Source of the DNA: Candidatus Omnitrophota bacterium
Lineage (GTDB): Bacteria > Omnitrophota > Gorgyraeia > Gygaellales > Profunditerraquicolaceae
NCBI GenBank assembly: GCA_025453445.1
Contig: JALOQJ010000009.1
Location: 1-32,774 of the forward strand
Direction: 5' to 3'
DNA length: 32,774 bases
Shown here: positions 1 through 9,455 of the stretch, piece after piece
How positions within the stretch are numbered: the stretch's first letter is position 1
Layout of the letters: each line of letters starts with the position of its first letter
Translations under genes and position numbers: made by a program
Notes under the pieces: generated by a model
Database searches by the model: none
Seen by the model: only the letters and a program-made list of their open reading frames with translations
What the model was told of the DNA's origin: nothing

Positions 1-7
1 TATTGAA

Positions 8-100
8 TTTTTAGCGGGTCCTGTCTGCCGATCCACCTCGCCGTCCTCGCTATTCGCTGCGGGCGGCAAGGTCTTCGTCTCGTCAGCCACCCGCTAAAAA
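8..100. repeat. Palindromic element at left edge (12-bp perfect inverted arms)
   Basis: TTTTTAGCGGGT at 8-19 is the exact reverse complement of 89-100, with a GC-rich centre. A nested shorter pair (TGCCG at 26-30, CGGCA at 64-68) lies inside. The right arm includes AGCCACCCGCTAA (85-97), which recurs at 32532-32544 beside the large repeat at the other end of the window. No ORF of note lies inside. It sits about 15 bp beyond the stop of the HEPN-like gene, so it could fold as a 3' hairpin or be a small dispersed repeat. The T-run is part of the stem, so it is not a textbook intrinsic terminator. Confidence 0.6.
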
Positions 101-114
101 TAGAATTGTCCCCC

Positions 115-768
115 TTATCCCCTCAGTAACCCTTCTTTCTTAATCCAAGGGATTGTCAAAACTTCCTCCCAGTTACCTTGCATAACAGGAGTTAAATCTA
201 CCATACCCACAGCGCGCAAAAGAAGGTTATACTTTTTAACTATTTCTTTAATTACCTCAAAAGACGCGAACAAATCATTATATGTAGGAGGCTGTTCATC
301 TTTAATCGCATCGCTATGTGCAACGTATTGATCTCGAAAATCCCTTATTTTCTTACAGGGATCCTCTTCTACAAGCTGTTTGATATCAATATCAATTCTC
401 TCACTTCCATATAATTGTTCGCCCAACCCTGCTAAACTATCAAAATCCCGATTAGCTAATCCTAGCATGATAGCGTTTTCGCTTTTATAAAGCTGGATAT
501 ACGCATGGCGAGTCAAGAATTCTGGATGATTCTTTAACTCATGAAGAAAACGAACAAGACTTTGAGTTCGTTTATCAGTGTCGCAAATTCTACCTATCCC
601 CATAACTAAATCGATAGTAAATGCTTTTCGCATCCAAATCAACAAAGTTGAATCCATACTAGCCAAACGAGTATTCTTATTTATTATTTCGCTTGTCTTC
701 CTAAATAAATCCAAGTGATGAAATATTGTGATAACTTCATTGTTAATCCTTTCTAAAAAATCAATCAT
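115..768 (-). CDS. Hypothetical protein, possible HEPN/AbiU2-like
   Basis: A 217-residue, mostly alpha-helical soluble protein with no signal peptide or membrane segment. A sequence R-D-Q-Y-V-A-H (R145 to H151) fits the R-x4-6-H signature of HEPN ribonuclease folds, and the pattern 'fRdqyvAHsD' in a helical protein of about 200 residues resembles the AbiU2 HEPN-like group known from phage-defence and toxin loci. That assignment is by motif and overall look, not by clear family recognition. It stands alone: both sides are repeat-rich non-coding DNA, and no antitoxin-like partner is visible in the window. The ATG has no clear Shine-Dalgarno sequence. If the HEPN call is wrong, it remains a hypothetical protein. 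Confidence 0.5.
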   Translation of the reverse strand: MIDFLERINNEVITIFHHLDLFRKTSEIINKNTRLASMDSTLLIWMRKAFTIDLVMGIGRICDTDKRTQSLVRFLHELKNHPEFLTRHAYIQLYKSENAIMLGLANRDFDSLAGLGEQLYGSERIDIDIKQLVEEDPCKKIRDFRDQYVAHSDAIKDEQPPTYNDLFASFEVIKEIVKKYNLLLRAVGMVDLTPVMQGNWEEVLTIPWIKKEGLLRG

Positions 769-877
769 AATCAGGAGACGTTTCTTTTTTTTAAGGTCCT
801 AGGGCTTTATCTAATTTTATCACTCACAATAAGTTACGCAATGAATATTTGGTGGGATTTGGCGGGTGTTAGCGTGG

Positions 878-966
878 GGCTTGGCTGTGTTTTTGCGGGA
901 TCTTGGAAGCCCCGAGCGGGCACGGTTCCCGCAGCCGGCTCCAAATTATTGAAAACGATTTTATCC
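878..966 (+). repeat. 89-bp inverted repeat, left copy
   Basis: These 89 bases are the exact reverse complement of 32447-32535. The copy lies just beyond the 3' end of the PEBP gene (stop at 998-1000). Between the repeat and that gene is ACACACGCGAAA, which also has a counterpart beside the right copy next to cinA, so both elements start with the same end facing the upstream gene's stop codon. Compared with the right copy, this one lacks an inner arm of roughly 80 bp. No transposase is encoded. Confidence 0.95.
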
Positions 967-997
967 ACAGACACACGCGAAACATTAATACAGTATT

Positions 998-1519
998 CTA
1001 CCGGCTGCGATTGAATAAACCTATCAATTCTGCTTTATCTAAAATATGCCCCTGCATTGCTTTTTCTAATGCACCCTTGCTAATACCTTCTTTTAAGTTG
1101 AGCATTGAATCCAAGGCATAAATTTTAAAGAAATAACGATGCGTGCCGGACGGCGGACAGGGAGAAACATATTCTCCTGTACCCGCAGTAGTAACCCCAA
1201 GCTTCCCGGGTAAACTATTCTCTATAATCTGCGCAGTAAGAGGTATATCAAAAACCACCCAATGCACAAAAGTACCTGACGGCGCATCCGGATCATCAAC
1301 AATTAAAGCAAGGCTCTTAGTACCATCAGATATGCTACTGATATTTAATTCCGGGTTCACTCCCTCTCCCTCACAGCTAAACTTTCTAGGCATATACTGA
1401 TTATTCTCAAATGCAGGGCAAGTAATTCTCATCCCGCCTCCTCCTTGGCCGTATAAATACGTCCCGCTCAACCCCAAAAACCCCAAAATCAAAATTCCAA
1501 CGCAACATTTATTTCCCAT
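998..1519 (-). CDS. YbhB/YbcL family (PEBP, Raf kinase inhibitor-like) protein with N-terminal signal sequence
   Basis: A 173-residue protein. Residues 1-25 look like a signal peptide (MGNKCC followed by a hydrophobic run), then a glycine stretch, then a complete phosphatidylethanolamine-binding-protein fold. Family landmarks are the ligand-site blocks DDPDAP..FVHW and the later PP-SGTHRYFF-K-YAL. Bacterial members bind small anionic ligands, but their physiological role is mostly unknown. The signal sequence implies export to the periplasm or membrane. The ATG directly follows the TAA of nrnA with no base between, so translation is probably coupled. It is the last gene of the housekeeping block, and its 3' end abuts the 89-bp repeat. 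Confidence 0.9.
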   Translation of the reverse strand: MGNKCCVGILILGFLGLSGTYLYGQGGGGMRITCPAFENNQYMPRKFSCEGEGVNPELNISSISDGTKSLALIVDDPDAPSGTFVHWVVFDIPLTAQIIENSLPGKLGVTTAGTGEYVSPCPPSGTHRYFFKIYALDSMLNLKEGISKGALEKAMQGHILDKAELIGLFNRSR

Positions 1520-2494
1520 TTATCTCAGATATCCCTTAATTTTCGTCAAAACTTTCTTCTTTACCTGCGCAAGGGTACCTCTAACCGTACATCCACTAGC
1601 AGTCTTATGGCCTCCACCGCCAAAAAATTGAGCGATTTTATTTACATCAATTTTACCCTGCGAACGCAAATTTATCCTTACTTCATTATTCCTGCCCTGA
1701 ATTTTCTTGAATAACACAGCTACTTCTACATCCTTAATCGCGCGCAAAAAACTTAATACCCTTTCTGATAAATCAAAGGAGATGGTTTTATTATGCGTCA
1801 CGCCCTTTTCTATCTCAACCCAGGCAATTTTCCCGGCTGATACACGCTTAATTCCGCTTAAAATTCCTGCCAAAAGCACCATATCCTGATAAGGCTTATC
1901 CTCATAGATATTCCTGTATACCCTGGCTACATCAATACCATAACGCAATAAATCCGCTGCTGCCTGATGCGTAAAAGCCGATGTGGTTGAGTAACGGAAA
2001 GATCCTGTATCGGTAAGTATCCCCACATAAAGAGCCAACGCTGATTTTTTATTCAACGGCACACGCATTGCTTTAAATAATTTATAGACCTGTTCAGCGC
2101 AAGAAGAGACATGCGGCTCAACCCAGGAAATATCCGCAAAATAAGTATTGCTGATATGATGATCGATATTTAAAACCGGCTTGTTAAATTTATTTAGCTT
2201 ATAGACATCACCGCAACGCTTCAAGTCAGAACAATCAAGAAGCACAAAACAATCAAAATTAGCCACCTTCATTCCCGGCTTATACCTATGCACGGAATCC
2301 ACTCCGGATAAAAATTCATATCCGACAGGAATCTTATCGTCGTTTACGATGACGGCTTTTTTCCCGAGTAATCTTAACAATTCGGCAAAAGCCAACTCAG
2401 AACCCAAAGCATCGCCTTCAAGATTCGTATGAGCCGTAATTAAAAAACTTTTATTTCTTTTTATGCACGCGGCTACTTTTTTTAGGCTGTTCAT
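1520..2494 (-). CDS. nrnA: Bifunctional oligoribonuclease / pAp phosphatase, DHH-DHHA1 family
   Basis: A 324-residue cytoplasmic phosphoesterase. NrnA proteins degrade nanoRNAs from the last RNA-decay step and hydrolyse pAp to AMP. The DHH domain shows H22-T-N-x-E-G-D28, the N-D-D of motif II near residue 51, D87 in LLDCSD, and the name-giving D111-H112-H113 (NIDHH); the LTDTGSFRYSTT block follows. The C-terminal DHHA1 domain carries the glycine-rich GGGGHKTASG substrate-binding loop. Length and order match the NrnA/YtqI group. The start lies inside the end of rbfA (44-bp overlap); a start about 20 residues before the first histidine block is normal for the family, so the overlap looks real. 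rbfA-nrnA adjacency is common in bacteria. Confidence 0.95.
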   Translation of the reverse strand: MNSLKKVAACIKRNKSFLITAHTNLEGDALGSELAFAELLRLLGKKAVIVNDDKIPVGYEFLSGVDSVHRYKPGMKVANFDCFVLLDCSDLKRCGDVYKLNKFNKPVLNIDHHISNTYFADISWVEPHVSSCAEQVYKLFKAMRVPLNKKSALALYVGILTDTGSFRYSTTSAFTHQAAADLLRYGIDVARVYRNIYEDKPYQDMVLLAGILSGIKRVSAGKIAWVEIEKGVTHNKTISFDLSERVLSFLRAIKDVEVAVLFKKIQGRNNEVRINLRSQGKIDVNKIAQFFGGGGHKTASGCTVRGTLAQVKKKVLTKIKGYLR

Positions 2495-2831
2495 TTAGCT
2501 CCTTTATCTCATCCAGCACCTGCTGAACCCTTACGCTATATTCTCCGGTTTTATCTTCGCGAAACATTATTTCCGGGGCAAACCTCAGCTGAACCCTCTG
2601 AGCAATTAATCTGCGGATAAAACCCAGCGCCGAATCCAGGGCTTTTTTGGTTTTTGCATAATCCTCGTCTTTGCCTAAAACGCTGAAGAATATTTTGGCA
2701 TACCTTAAATCCGGGGTAAGTTCGACACGTGTTACCGTAACAAAACCTAAGCGCGGGTCATTTAATTCATCATGAATAATAACGCTTACTTCTTTTTGTA
2801 TCGCCGAAGCGACTTTTTCATGTCTTGCCAT
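2451..2831 (-). CDS. rbfA: Ribosome-binding factor A
   Basis: A 126-residue KH-type protein that helps mature the 16S rRNA 5' end and late 30S subunits. Family features are the N-terminal R-x-x-K-V-A-S-x-I, the block NDPRLGFVTVTRVELTPDLRYAKIF, and the C-terminal LRFAPEIMFREDKTGEYSVRV region; a lysine-rich tail (PKKSSRVHKKK) ends the protein. A strong ribosome-binding site, GAGGAG, sits 9 nt before the ATG. The usual partners nusA and infB are not next to it here; the gene follows cca after 22 bp. Its last 44 bp overlap nrnA in another frame. Confidence 0.95.
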   Translation of the reverse strand: MARHEKVASAIQKEVSVIIHDELNDPRLGFVTVTRVELTPDLRYAKIFFSVLGKDEDYAKTKKALDSALGFIRRLIAQRVQLRFAPEIMFREDKTGEYSVRVQQVLDEIKELNEQPKKSSRVHKKK

Positions 2832-2853
2832 TTTAATTAACTCCTCGTTGTGG

Positions 2854-4125
2854 TTAAAATTTAGCTATCTTTCTTATAAATTCCAGTTCTTCCTCTTCAG
2901 TACGCACCTTCCCGTCAAGCTTGGCATTAAAAAGCTTTAAAAATATTTTCTGGTAATGCGGCCCCGGCTTAAGCCCCATGGCGGCTAAATCATGCCCGGT
3001 TACCAGAAGCCGCACCGAATTATACACCTTAAAAAAATCCGCAATGTGTTTTTTTAAATACTTATTTTTATGCTTTGCCCTGATTAAAAGTATCGCCTCA
3101 TAACTTAGCGGATTAAGCAAATGAAAAATTAGTGACGGCAAAACATACTTCCTGCTAAGCTTACGGATAAAATCTTTGCTGATTTTTTTACAACTAATTA
3201 CTCTCTTTTCTTCGCCTTTACGGAAAACAAAAGCCTTTAATACCTGCTCGGTATCGCGCAAGCTGAGTGCATTTAAAAGGGCGGACAAATACATAAGCCA
3301 AATATCCAGATGGCGGCGCTGAGAAAAATTCTTTTCAAACCACACTACCTGCTGTCGCGTATCTTTCAGCAGTTGAAAATTATTTTTTGCTAACTTCAGG
3401 CCAGAATGAATAAAGCTTAAACCGGCTAGCTGCTGAACTTGCCTAATCTGCTTTTCAGGATTATCTTCCTTCAAGATCAGGATTAACTCATCGCGCAAAC
3501 GCTGCGGCTCAACGCGCTGCAGCATATTCAACCTTACTGCTTCTTTTAGATATTTAGATGTCTCAACTTCAAGGCTAAAACCATACCGAACGCTAAAACG
3601 GATTGCCCGTAAAATACGTGTCGGATCGTCGATAAAACTTAAACTATGCAAGACACGTACCTTTCCTTTGCTCAAATCATCTAAGCCGTGGAAAAAATCA
3701 ACCAGCCTGCCATAATCTTTCTTATTAAGGCTAACTGCCATGGCATTAATGGAAAAATCGCGCCTCTTCAGGTCGTCTTTAACACTGCCGCTTTTCACAG
3801 AAGGAAGGCATGCAGGCTCCGGATAGCATTCTTCACGCGCGCCGGCAATATCAATTTTTAAATTGTGGGACAATACCAATGTAGCTGTCCCGAATCTCCT
3901 GTGCCGAATTAACTTTGCTGTCAACATTTTAGATAATTCTTCCGCGACTTTTATTCCGTCGCCTTCAATCACAATATCCAGGTCTAAATTTTTTAAACCA
4001 AGGAGCAAATCACGCACAAACCCTCCCACAAGGTATGGCTTAAAACCCTGAGTTTCGGCTGTACTCGCACAAAGTTCAATTATTTTTTTTAATTCTTCTG
4101 GTAACTCCTGCAAATATTTTTTCAT
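2854..4125 (-). CDS. cca: CCA-adding / poly(A) polymerase-type tRNA nucleotidyltransferase
   Basis: A 423-residue class II nucleotidyltransferase. The head domain has G34-G-x-V-R-D39 with the catalytic pair D48-x-D50, followed by RRDFSINAMA (121-130), which selects ribose and template nucleotides, and DDPTRILRAIRFSVRYGF. A C-terminal segment with 'HDLAAMGLKPGPHYQKI' and 'DGKVRTEEEE' matches the body/tail of the family. No HD phosphohydrolase motif is visible. It most likely builds or repairs the 3' CCA of tRNAs, although the one tRNA gene in this window already encodes CCA. Whether it is a full CCA-adding enzyme or a split CC- or A-adding version cannot be told from motifs alone. Confidence 0.9.
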   Translation of the reverse strand: MKKYLQELPEELKKIIELCASTAETQGFKPYLVGGFVRDLLLGLKNLDLDIVIEGDGIKVAEELSKMLTAKLIRHRRFGTATLVLSHNLKIDIAGAREECYPEPACLPSVKSGSVKDDLKRRDFSINAMAVSLNKKDYGRLVDFFHGLDDLSKGKVRVLHSLSFIDDPTRILRAIRFSVRYGFSLEVETSKYLKEAVRLNMLQRVEPQRLRDELILILKEDNPEKQIRQVQQLAGLSFIHSGLKLAKNNFQLLKDTRQQVVWFEKNFSQRRHLDIWLMYLSALLNALSLRDTEQVLKAFVFRKGEEKRVISCKKISKDFIRKLSRKYVLPSLIFHLLNPLSYEAILLIRAKHKNKYLKKHIADFFKVYNSVRLLVTGHDLAAMGLKPGPHYQKIFLKLFNAKLDGKVRTEEEELEFIRKIAKF

Positions 4126-4143
4126 TTTCCCTACCTACTGCTT

Positions 4144-5031
4144 TTACGGCCTTGGATGAAACATCCTGTGTATACTTTTTAACCTGTCTTTATCAATGTG
4201 CGTATAAATCTGAGTCGTAGAAATATTGCTATGCCCGAGCATCTCCTGCACAGAGCGCAAATCTGCGCCGTGCTCCAGCAAGTGAGTGGCAAAAGAATGC
4301 CTTAAAGTATGCGGCTTAATATGTTTTTTAATTGACGCTTCTTTTGCATAGCGCTGGATTAATTTCCAGATTGACTGCCGGGAAAGCTTCCTGCCAAAAC
4401 GGTTCAGAAAAAGGAAGTCGCTGGTATTCTGCTTTAGAAAATGTTGTCTGACAGCTTCCTGGTATCTCTTGATACTGATAATAGCTTTTTTACCCAAGGG
4501 AATCACCCGTTCTTTATTGCCCTTACCGATACAGCGTAAGAAGCCGATTTCCAGATTAACATTGTCCGCCCTTAAATTACTTGCTTCTGATACGCGCATG
4601 CCGGTGGCATAAAGTGTTTCTAAAATTGCCCTGTCCCTGATGCCCTGTGCCTGCCTTATATCCGGCGCACTCAGTAAAGCCTCTACTTCATTTACAGAAA
4701 GAGCATCAGGAATCTTTTTCCATAATTTCGGCGAATCAATTAAGCTAGTGGGATCATTTTTTAGAAATCTTTCCCGCACCAAAAAACGGTAAAATGATTT
4801 TATTGCTGCTATCCTGCGGCTGATAGAATTAGCAGAAATCCCCTTATCTTTTTCCGCAAGCATGAAATTACCGATATCAGCCCTGGAAGCCGCAGATAAA
4901 GACTCTATTTTACGGCCGGTAATAAAACGCGAAAAAGATTTCAGGTCTTCGCGGTAAGAAATAACAGTATTCTTGGATAACCCCCGCTCAACCGAAATAT
5001 AATTTAAAAAAGCGTCGATATATTCCTGCAT
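4144..5031 (-). CDS. xerD: Tyrosine recombinase XerC/XerD
   Basis: A 295-residue site-specific recombinase of the size and layout that resolves chromosome dimers at dif. Residues 1-90 form the SAM-like DNA-binding N-domain. The catalytic domain has the full set R146 (ATGMRVSEA), K170 in the beta hairpin (GKGNKER), H241-x-L-R244-H, H267 (LGHSNISTT) and the nucleophile Y276 (Y-T-H). These are the Xer signatures rather than phage-integrase ones. It lies in a housekeeping operon with no attachment-site context, separated by 1 bp from the MBL hydrolase gene and 18 bp from cca. XerC and XerD cannot be separated confidently here; XerD is the better guess. Confidence 0.92.
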   Translation of the reverse strand: MQEYIDAFLNYISVERGLSKNTVISYREDLKSFSRFITGRKIESLSAASRADIGNFMLAEKDKGISANSISRRIAAIKSFYRFLVRERFLKNDPTSLIDSPKLWKKIPDALSVNEVEALLSAPDIRQAQGIRDRAILETLYATGMRVSEASNLRADNVNLEIGFLRCIGKGNKERVIPLGKKAIISIKRYQEAVRQHFLKQNTSDFLFLNRFGRKLSRQSIWKLIQRYAKEASIKKHIKPHTLRHSFATHLLEHGADLRSVQEMLGHSNISTTQIYTHIDKDRLKSIHRMFHPRP

Positions 5032-5032
5032 T

Positions 5033-5658
5033 TTAATTTAGAAAAGGGTTATTTTTAATTTCTTCCCCGATTGTGGTACTCGGCCCATGCCCGGGATAAA
5101 CTAAAGTTTGCGCAGGCAGCACTAACAGTTTATTTTTAATGGCATTAATTAACACCTTTTCATTCGCACCGGGTAAATCAGACCTGCCGATACTCCTATA
5201 AAACAGGCTATCGCCTGAAAAAAGCAAATTTTTGCCTTCAAGCTCCAGAAAAAAACACGTTCCTCCGGGAGTATGCCCCGGAGTATGCAATACCTTAAAC
5301 CGAATTTTACCTAACCCGATTTCTTCTTTATCTTCAAAAGTTATAATCTTAACATCCTCAGCAATACTAAAAGATTGGCCAAAAAAATTAGACATATTAC
5401 GCACGGGGTCTTTTAACATACCTGCATCAAGCTTATGGATATACACCGGGGCTCCAAATTCCCCATCAAGGCCAATATGATCCATATGCCCGTGGGTATT
5501 TATAACTATTCCGGGTTTTAATTTATGGCTGCAAAGCGCCTTGGAAACTTTAGCATAGTCGTCACCCGGGTCAATAATCACTGCTTGCGAGCCGGTGCTT
5601 TCTGCCAGTATGTAACAATTCACCTGCAGCTCTCCGACAACAATAGTCTCCAGTAACA

Positions 5659-5659
<1 letters not shown>
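5033..5659 (-). CDS. MBL-fold metallo-hydrolase, glyoxalase II-like
   Basis: A 208-residue metallo-beta-lactamase-fold hydrolase. All metal ligands are present: H56-x-H58-x-D60-H61 (NTHGHMDH), H129 (HTPGHTPG), D150 (FSGD) and H191 (YPGHGP). The motif SGDSLF-RSIGRSDLPG is typical of the small YcbL/glyoxalase-II-like group, which hydrolyses thioesters such as hydroxyacyl-glutathione; the exact substrate is not readable from sequence. No signal peptide is present, so it is cytoplasmic. The start shares one base with the stop of the lipoprotein gene upstream (TAATG), indicating coupled translation. Confidence 0.88.
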
Positions 5660-8138
<2,479 letters not shown>

Positions 8139-8144
8139 CTAATA

Positions 8145-8417
8145 TTAAAAAATTACCCTAAAATCCGTAAATTCCCCACCTGCCTCAAGCCACTCTATAT
8201 CCACATCATTGACATAATTATTGAAATGCCTTCGCATTCGGTTCAAATAATCCTCAAGCACAGGCTTTTCGCCTTCGGCTAAAATTTCCACCCTGCCGTC
8301 GCTGAGATTTTTTACCCAACCAGTAATATTTAGATTATTAGCTGTATTTACTGCGGTAAACCTAAAGCCTACACCCTGAACCTGCCCGCTAAAAAAAAGG
8401 TGAAGCTGTTTTTCCAT
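8145..8417 (-). CDS. acyP: Acylphosphatase
   Basis: A 90-residue acylphosphatase that hydrolyses acyl phosphates such as carbamoyl- and 1,3-bisphosphoglycerate. The catalytic arginine lies in GQVQGVGFR19F and the catalytic asparagine in GWVKN37LSDG; the following G-R-V-E-I-L-A-E-G strand completes the family signature. The length is standard for the single-domain enzyme. It sits between the pilP/gspC-like gene (21 bp gap) and ligA (9 bp gap), so it is probably co-transcribed with both; nothing suggests a pilus role. Confidence 0.95.
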   Translation of the reverse strand: MEKQLHLFFSGQVQGVGFRFTAVNTANNLNITGWVKNLSDGRVEILAEGEKPVLEDYLNRMRRHFNNYVNDVDIEWLEAGGEFTDFRVIF

Positions 8418-8438
8418 TGAATTTTTTTATCCGGAAGG

Positions 8439-8888
8439 TTATCTGGACAGATAAATCTCGAAGTATTTTCCGTCCTGGCTCAACTTGACTTTGTCGCGGT
8501 ATATCTCTATCACCGTAAACTGCCCCACCCTGTCAAAACGCTGGACAACCTTACCGTTAATCAGGGCCTGGGGATCTGATTCATCCCAGACGATTCCGGT
8601 CAACTTTAAATTAATCACTTCTGTTTTACTGGTAGCGGAATAGGCCTTGCCGGAAAACGGGCACCTGCCCCACTTTGTTTCCGTATCAATAGGAGCAGGC
8701 AACTGCGCTTTTTTTACCTCTTGGCCTTTAGTAATCAGCGGATGATAAGCACGAGAAAGCGCTGAGGCAGCAGGCACAGAGGAGGATTTAAATTTTGCGC
8801 TTATCTTGCGCATGCTTTTAAGTAAAACAAGGACAAGAATACCTGCCAATATAACAGTAATGATTATTTCTGTGCGTTTTTTATCCAT
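8439..8888 (-). CDS. PilP/GspC-like periplasmic component of the pilus/secretion platform
   Basis: A 149-residue protein: short cytoplasmic basic tail, one membrane helix at about residues 8-25, a Ser/Ala/Pro-rich linker, then a compact beta domain (residues about 93-149) with 'LKLTGIVWDESDPQALINGKVV' and 'FTVIEIYRDKVKLSQDGKYFEI' halves. That pattern (new GI... ALIN...V.I..D.V.L...G) is the homology-region fold of GspC and PilP, which links the inner-membrane platform to the outer-membrane secretin. Position right after pilMN and pilO supports the call. No lipobox is seen, so it is more GspC-like in topology than classical PilP. The secretin gene expected next is absent; acyP follows instead. 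Confidence 0.7.
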   Translation of the reverse strand: MDKKRTEIIITVILAGILVLVLLKSMRKISAKFKSSSVPAASALSRAYHPLITKGQEVKKAQLPAPIDTETKWGRCPFSGKAYSATSKTEVINLKLTGIVWDESDPQALINGKVVQRFDRVGQFTVIEIYRDKVKLSQDGKYFEIYLSR

Positions 8889-8903
8889 AATCTACTTATC
8901 CGC

Positions 8904-9455
8904 CTAACGCTCTAATAAATAAAGCGAAACATCGAGCTTCACCTCTAAAATAGGATTAGCTTCGCCATTACTCTGAATACCCAAGTGCCTGACGTTGGAA
9001 AGATACGGTGAATTATTTCGTAAACTATCTAAAAAATCGCCTAATGCCCTATATTCACAATTTATTTCAATAGCTACGGGCAGCTCTTTAACAGTATACC
9101 CGGGAATATTGGCTGATAATGCTGTTTCTTCGCCGGGATCAATATTACGTATGTCAATTTTAAATTGCTTAGCGGTCTCAGATAAGAATTTTACCGCGTC
9201 TCCTGACTCAATAAAACTTGTTGATGCCTGCTGAAGCCGCAAGTTTAAGTCTTTAGCTGCTTCTGCCAAAGGCCTCCCCTGAGCAACACGATTTATCTGC
9301 TCAATTTCAGCTTCAGTAACGGATAATTTTCTTTTTATATCAACCAGGCGGCGTTTTTGCGGAATATAAATAATCACCCAGAATAAAAATAGTGATGCTA
9401 CTATCACCAAGGCAAGATAAATAATTTTCTTCTGTTCTTTAGTCAGCTCTTTCAT
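8904..9455 (-). CDS. pilO: PilO-like inner-membrane assembly protein
   Basis: A 183-residue bitopic protein: cytoplasmic KELTKEQKK, a membrane helix at about residues 11-29, a coiled-coil segment (about 33-80) and a C-terminal ferredoxin-like periplasmic domain with the typical 'P-V-A-I-E-I-N-C-E-Y-R-A-L-G-D-F-L-D-S-L' stretch. PilO pairs with PilN through these domains to align the pilus machine in the periplasm; GspM is the type II secretion counterpart. The ATG overlaps the stop of the fused pilM-pilN gene by 4 bp (ATGA). Confidence 0.88.
   Translation of the reverse strand: MKELTKEQKKIIYLALVIVASLFLFWVIIYIPQKRRLVDIKRKLSVTEAEIEQINRVAQGRPLAEAAKDLNLRLQQASTSFIESGDAVKFLSETAKQFKIDIRNIDPGEETALSANIPGYTVKELPVAIEINCEYRALGDFLDSLRNNSPYLSNVRHLGIQSNGEANPILEVKLDVSLYLLER

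Noticed and set aside
903-1121. A 72-codon plus-strand frame with a peptide shared with the right-edge repeat
   Set aside because: The shared peptide is only the translation of the 89-bp repeat; the rest is antisense to the PEBP gene.
4144-5031. Phage or island integrase
   Set aside because: Length, motif set and position in a housekeeping operon match XerC/XerD; no attachment site or mobile cargo is nearby.
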